Shown here piece after piece: positions 60,160-64,000 of a stretch of DNA of 64,000 nt. The notes beneath the pieces are model-generated. The model had not been told where the DNA came from. It ran no database searches and saw only the letters and a list, made by a program, of their open reading frames with translations. The position numbers were made by a program, and so were the translations under genes. The DNA is taken from contig CAAEVH010000030.1 of the NCBI GenBank assembly GCA_900759445.1, positions 25,521 through 89,520 of the forward strand. Reading direction: 5' to 3'. Positions within the stretch are counted from its first letter, which is position 1; each line of letters starts with the position of its first letter. Source of the DNA: an uncultured Raoultella sp. Lineage in GTDB: Bacteria > Pseudomonadota > Gammaproteobacteria > Enterobacterales > Enterobacteriaceae.

Positions 60160-60250
60160 CTCTGAATCCCGTTGTTTCCGCCAAAGAGATAGCTTTACGC
60201 GGGCTAAATGCTTAGAATTTGCCCGCTAAAACATAAATCGGATAAATCGC

Positions 60251-61524
60251 TTGGAATTGCTTTATACCACCCTACTCTATCTTATTCAGCCGCTGGTATG
60301 GCTGCGACTGCTGCTGCGCAGCCGTAAGGCCCCTGCCTACCGAAAGCGCTGGGCTGAACGTTATGGCTTCTGTCAGAACAAGGTAGCGCCGGATGGGATT
60401 CTGCTGCATTCCGTTTCCGTGGGTGAGACGCTTGCTGCTATCCCGCTCGTGCGCGCGCTGCGCCACCGCTACCCCTCGCTGCCTATCACCGTCACCACCA
60501 TGACGCCGACCGGCTCAGAACGCGCCATGTCCGCCTTCGGCAAAGATGTTCACCATGTCTATCTGCCTTACGATTTGCCCTGCGCCATGAACCGCTTTCT
60601 CAACACGGTGCAACCGAAGCTGGTTATCGTGATGGAAACCGAGCTGTGGCCGAATATGGTCGCCGCGCTGCACAAACGTAAAATCCCGCTGGTCATCGCT
60701 AACGCCCGTTTGTCGGAGCGTTCCGCCAAAGGCTACGCGAAACTTGGGAAATTTATGCGTCGGCTGCTCAGTCGCATCACGCTGATTGCGGCGCAGAATG
60801 AAGAAGACGGCAATCGCTTTCTGGCGCTGGGTCTGAAGCGCAACCAGCTGGCGGTTACCGGCAGCCTCAAATTTGATATTTCCGTGACGCCAGAGCTGGC
60901 GGCACGCGCGATTACCCTCCGTCGCCAGTGGGCGCCGCACCGCAAAGTCTGGATCGCCACCAGTACCCATGACGGTGAAGAACAAATTATCCTGCAGGCG
61001 CACAGGAAGCTGCTCGATACCTTCCCGGACCTGCTGTTGATTCTCGTCCCTCGTCACCCGGAGCGCTTCGCCGATGCACGAGAAATGGTGCAGAAAGCGG
61101 GGATGAGCTTCACGCTGCGCAGTACCGGCGAAATCCCGTCGAATAGCACCCAGGTGGTGATCGGCGATACCATGGGCGAGCTGATGCTGCTGTACGGCAT
61201 TGCCGACCTCGCCTTCGTCGGCGGCAGTCTGGTCGAGCGCGGCGGTCACAACCCGCTGGAGCCGGCGGCACACGCCATCCCGGTACTGATGGGCCCGCAC
61301 ACCTTCAACTTCAAAGATATTTGCGCCAAGTTGCAGCAGGACGATGGCCTGATTACGGTCACCGACGTCAGTTCGCTGGTCACCCAGGTCGCCAATCTGC
61401 TCACCGATGAAGACTATCGACTGTGGTACGGCCGTCACGCGGTGGAAGTGTTGCATCAAAACCAGGGTGCGCTCTCGCGTCTGCTACATTTACTGCAACC
61501 CTATCTGCCGCAGCGGAGCCACTA

Positions 61525-61525
<1 letters not shown>
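60251..61525 (+). CDS. waaA: 3-deoxy-D-manno-octulosonate transferase
   Basis: Essential GT30 enzyme (KdtA) that adds two Kdo residues to lipid IVA at the inner membrane. It has about 424 residues. An N-terminal membrane anchor ([20 protein letters not shown]) is followed by the family motif [14 protein letters not shown] and the donor-domain segment [20 protein letters not shown]. The frame opens with TTG at 60251; the preceding codon is CGC, so no ATG or GTG can give the usual N-terminus. The stop overlaps waaE by one base (TAATG). Confidence 0.96.
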
Positions 61526-62792
<1,267 letters not shown>

Positions 62793-62793
62793 T

Positions 62794-62812
62794 GCCCGGC
62801 ACCCGTCCGGGC
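62794..62812. repeat. REP-like palindrome between coaD and mutM
   Basis: GCCCGG / CCGGGC arms with a 7-base loop immediately after the coaD stop, in the 93-bp gap between convergent genes. The rest of the gap is GC-rich, with the usual look of REP units. It may help end coaD or mutM transcripts. Confidence 0.5.
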
Positions 62813-62885
62813 TACCCGTCAGCAATCGCGTAGACTTGTAGCCCGCTCAACGAAGCGTCACCGGGATGGTGGCGACATCAGCACC

Positions 62886-63695
62886 TTACTTCTGGCACTG
62901 GCGACAATAAAATGTTGCCCGCTGAGCATGTTTGCTGGCCGTAATCGGCGTACCACAAACGCGACAAAGTTCGCCCTTGCGGCCATAAACCTGCAGCTCC
63001 TGGGCGAAGTAGCCCGGCTTGCCATCACTTTGCAGGAAATCCTTCAGCGTCGTGCCCCCCTGCTCAATCGAGCGTAGCAGCACCGCTTTAATCACTTTTA
63101 CCAGCCGTTCGCACTCTTCGCGCGACAGCGAAGACGCCAGCCGATCGGGATGGATCCCGGCCGAAAACAGCGATTCGCTGGCGTAGATATTGCCTACCCC
63201 GACCACCAGCTTGTTATCCATCAGCCAGGGCTTAATGGCGGTTTTCTTTTTCGCGCACTTATGCTGCAAATAGTCGGCATTAAAATCATCGCTTAAGGGC
63301 TCTGGACCAAGATGCGCCAACGCAGGATGTCCTTCCAGCGTGCGGGTCCACAGCCAGGCGCCAAAGCGGCGCGGGTCGGTGTAGCGCAGGACCTTGCCAT
63401 TACTCATCACCAGGTCAACGTGATCGTGCTTTTCTGCGGGCAGCTCTTCACTCAGAATCCGCAGACTTCCCGACATCCCAAGGTGGATAATAATCCAGCC
63501 GCCGGGAAGCTCGAGCAGCAGATATTTGGCACGCCGCTGCACGCTCAGCACCGGTATGTCGCTCAACCGATAGATTTCTTCACTGACCGGCCAGCGCAGA
63601 CGTCCGTTGCGAATAACAGCATGCAGAATGGTCGCGCCCACCAGGTATGGTTCGATGCCACGCCGGCTGGTTTCTACCTCAGGTAATTCAGGCAT
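62886..63695 (-). CDS. mutM: formamidopyrimidine-DNA glycosylase
   Basis: Base-excision repair glycosylase/AP lyase that removes 8-oxoguanine and formamidopyrimidines (also fpg). The 269-residue length matches E. coli. The N-terminal proline nucleophile and glutamate are in [21 protein letters not shown] helix-two-turn-helix region and C-terminal zinc finger ([13 protein letters not shown] and CRQCQK) follow. It lies 146 bp after rpmG on the same strand, as in the rpmBG-mutM arrangement. Confidence 0.98.
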   Translation of the reverse strand: MPELPEVETSRRGIEPYLVGATILHAVIRNGRLRWPVSEEIYRLSDIPVLSVQRRAKYLLLELPGGWIIIHLGMSGSLRILSEELPAEKHDHVDLVMSNGKVLRYTDPRRFGAWLWTRTLEGHPALAHLGPEPLSDDFNADYLQHKCAKKKTAIKPWLMDNKLVVGVGNIYASESLFSAGIHPDRLASSLSREECERLVKVIKAVLLRSIEQGGTTLKDFLQSDGKPGYFAQELQVYGRKGELCRVCGTPITASKHAQRATFYCRQCQK

Positions 63696-63798
63696 TCGTT
63701 TTCCTCCGTTAACCCAGAGTATTGTGATGCAGCAACAGACGGTAGGGAAGTAAATTCCCGGCAGGGTTTATCCGACGGTGTCTGCCGGACAAAAACAA

Positions 63799-63824
63799 AA
63801 AACCCCGCCGGGGCGGGGTTTTCT
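63799..63824 (-). terminator. terminator after rpmG
   Basis: CCCCGCC / GGCGGGG arms with a 2-base centre. Read leftward from rpmG it is followed by TTTTTTGTTTTT. It probably separates most rpmG transcription from mutM. Confidence 0.88.
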
Positions 63825-63841
63825 TTACAAGGAAACTAAAA

Positions 63842-64000
<159 letters not shown>

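Noticed and set aside
61423..61524. N-terminal extension of waaE into waaA
   Set aside because: The ATG overlapping the waaA stop gives the expected GT2 N-terminus.

Overview
The window is about 64 kb of chromosome from an enterobacterium of the Klebsiella/Raoultella type. The gene order follows the E. coli K-12 segment glyS-glyQ-xyl-malS-avtA-selAB-mtl-lld-cysE-gpsA-secB-tdh-kbl-waa-coaD-mutM-rpmG, with protein lengths that mostly match E. coli. The lipopolysaccharide core genes are instead the Klebsiella set (wabG, wabH, wabN, waaE, with no waaP/waaY block). The DNA is fairly GC-rich, coding density is high, and I see no tRNA, rRNA, insertion sequence, prophage or CRISPR array. The species cannot be fixed from sequence reading alone.

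Layout. 1-4138: glyS (cut by the window edge), glyQ, lipoprotein ysaB and acyltransferase wecH. 4179-12482: the D-xylose regulon, with xylAB diverging from xylFGH-xylR. 12538-17730: bax, periplasmic alpha-amylase malS, avtA and ferredoxin ysaA. 17930-22369: an accessory sugar locus (AraC-type regulator, GPH-type symporter, cytoplasmic GH127 beta-L-arabinofuranosidase) sitting where E. coli K-12 has its yia/sgb cluster. 22472-27997: selenocysteine genes selA-selB, glutathione transferase yibF, and yibH-yibI. 28341-32446: mannitol operon mtlADR behind four CRP sites. 32435-33297: yibT and yibL. 33298-33832: a spacer with a 100-bp tandem repeat followed by two LldR operators. 33833-37442: L-lactate operon lldPRD. 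37536-45454: trmL, cysE-gpsA-secB-grxC-yibN, and gpmI-envC-yibQ. 45451-48660: an extra WaaE-like glycosyltransferase, then tdh-kbl.

48874-62792 is the LPS core cluster. It has three blocks: hldD-waaF-waaC-(WaaZ-like) on the plus strand; waaL, a small DXD glycosyltransferase and wabN on the minus strand; and waaQ-wabG-wabH-(GT2)-waaA-waaE-coaD on the plus strand. Together they make L,D-heptose, build Kdo and the inner core, add GalA and GlcNAc (the latter deacetylated to GlcN), and ligate O antigen. The middle of this cluster (about 51.8-54.7 kb) is visibly AT-richer than the rest, which suggests exchange. The window ends with mutM and the start-truncated rpmG.

Most of the window is ordinary core genome. 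I did not find a clearly new biological system. The points most worth following up are the competing hairpins between mtlA and mtlD, the GH127 arabinofuranosidase locus, the unassigned transferases around waaL and after yibQ, the nested hairpin ahead of xylR, and the 100-bp tandem repeat upstream of the lld operators.
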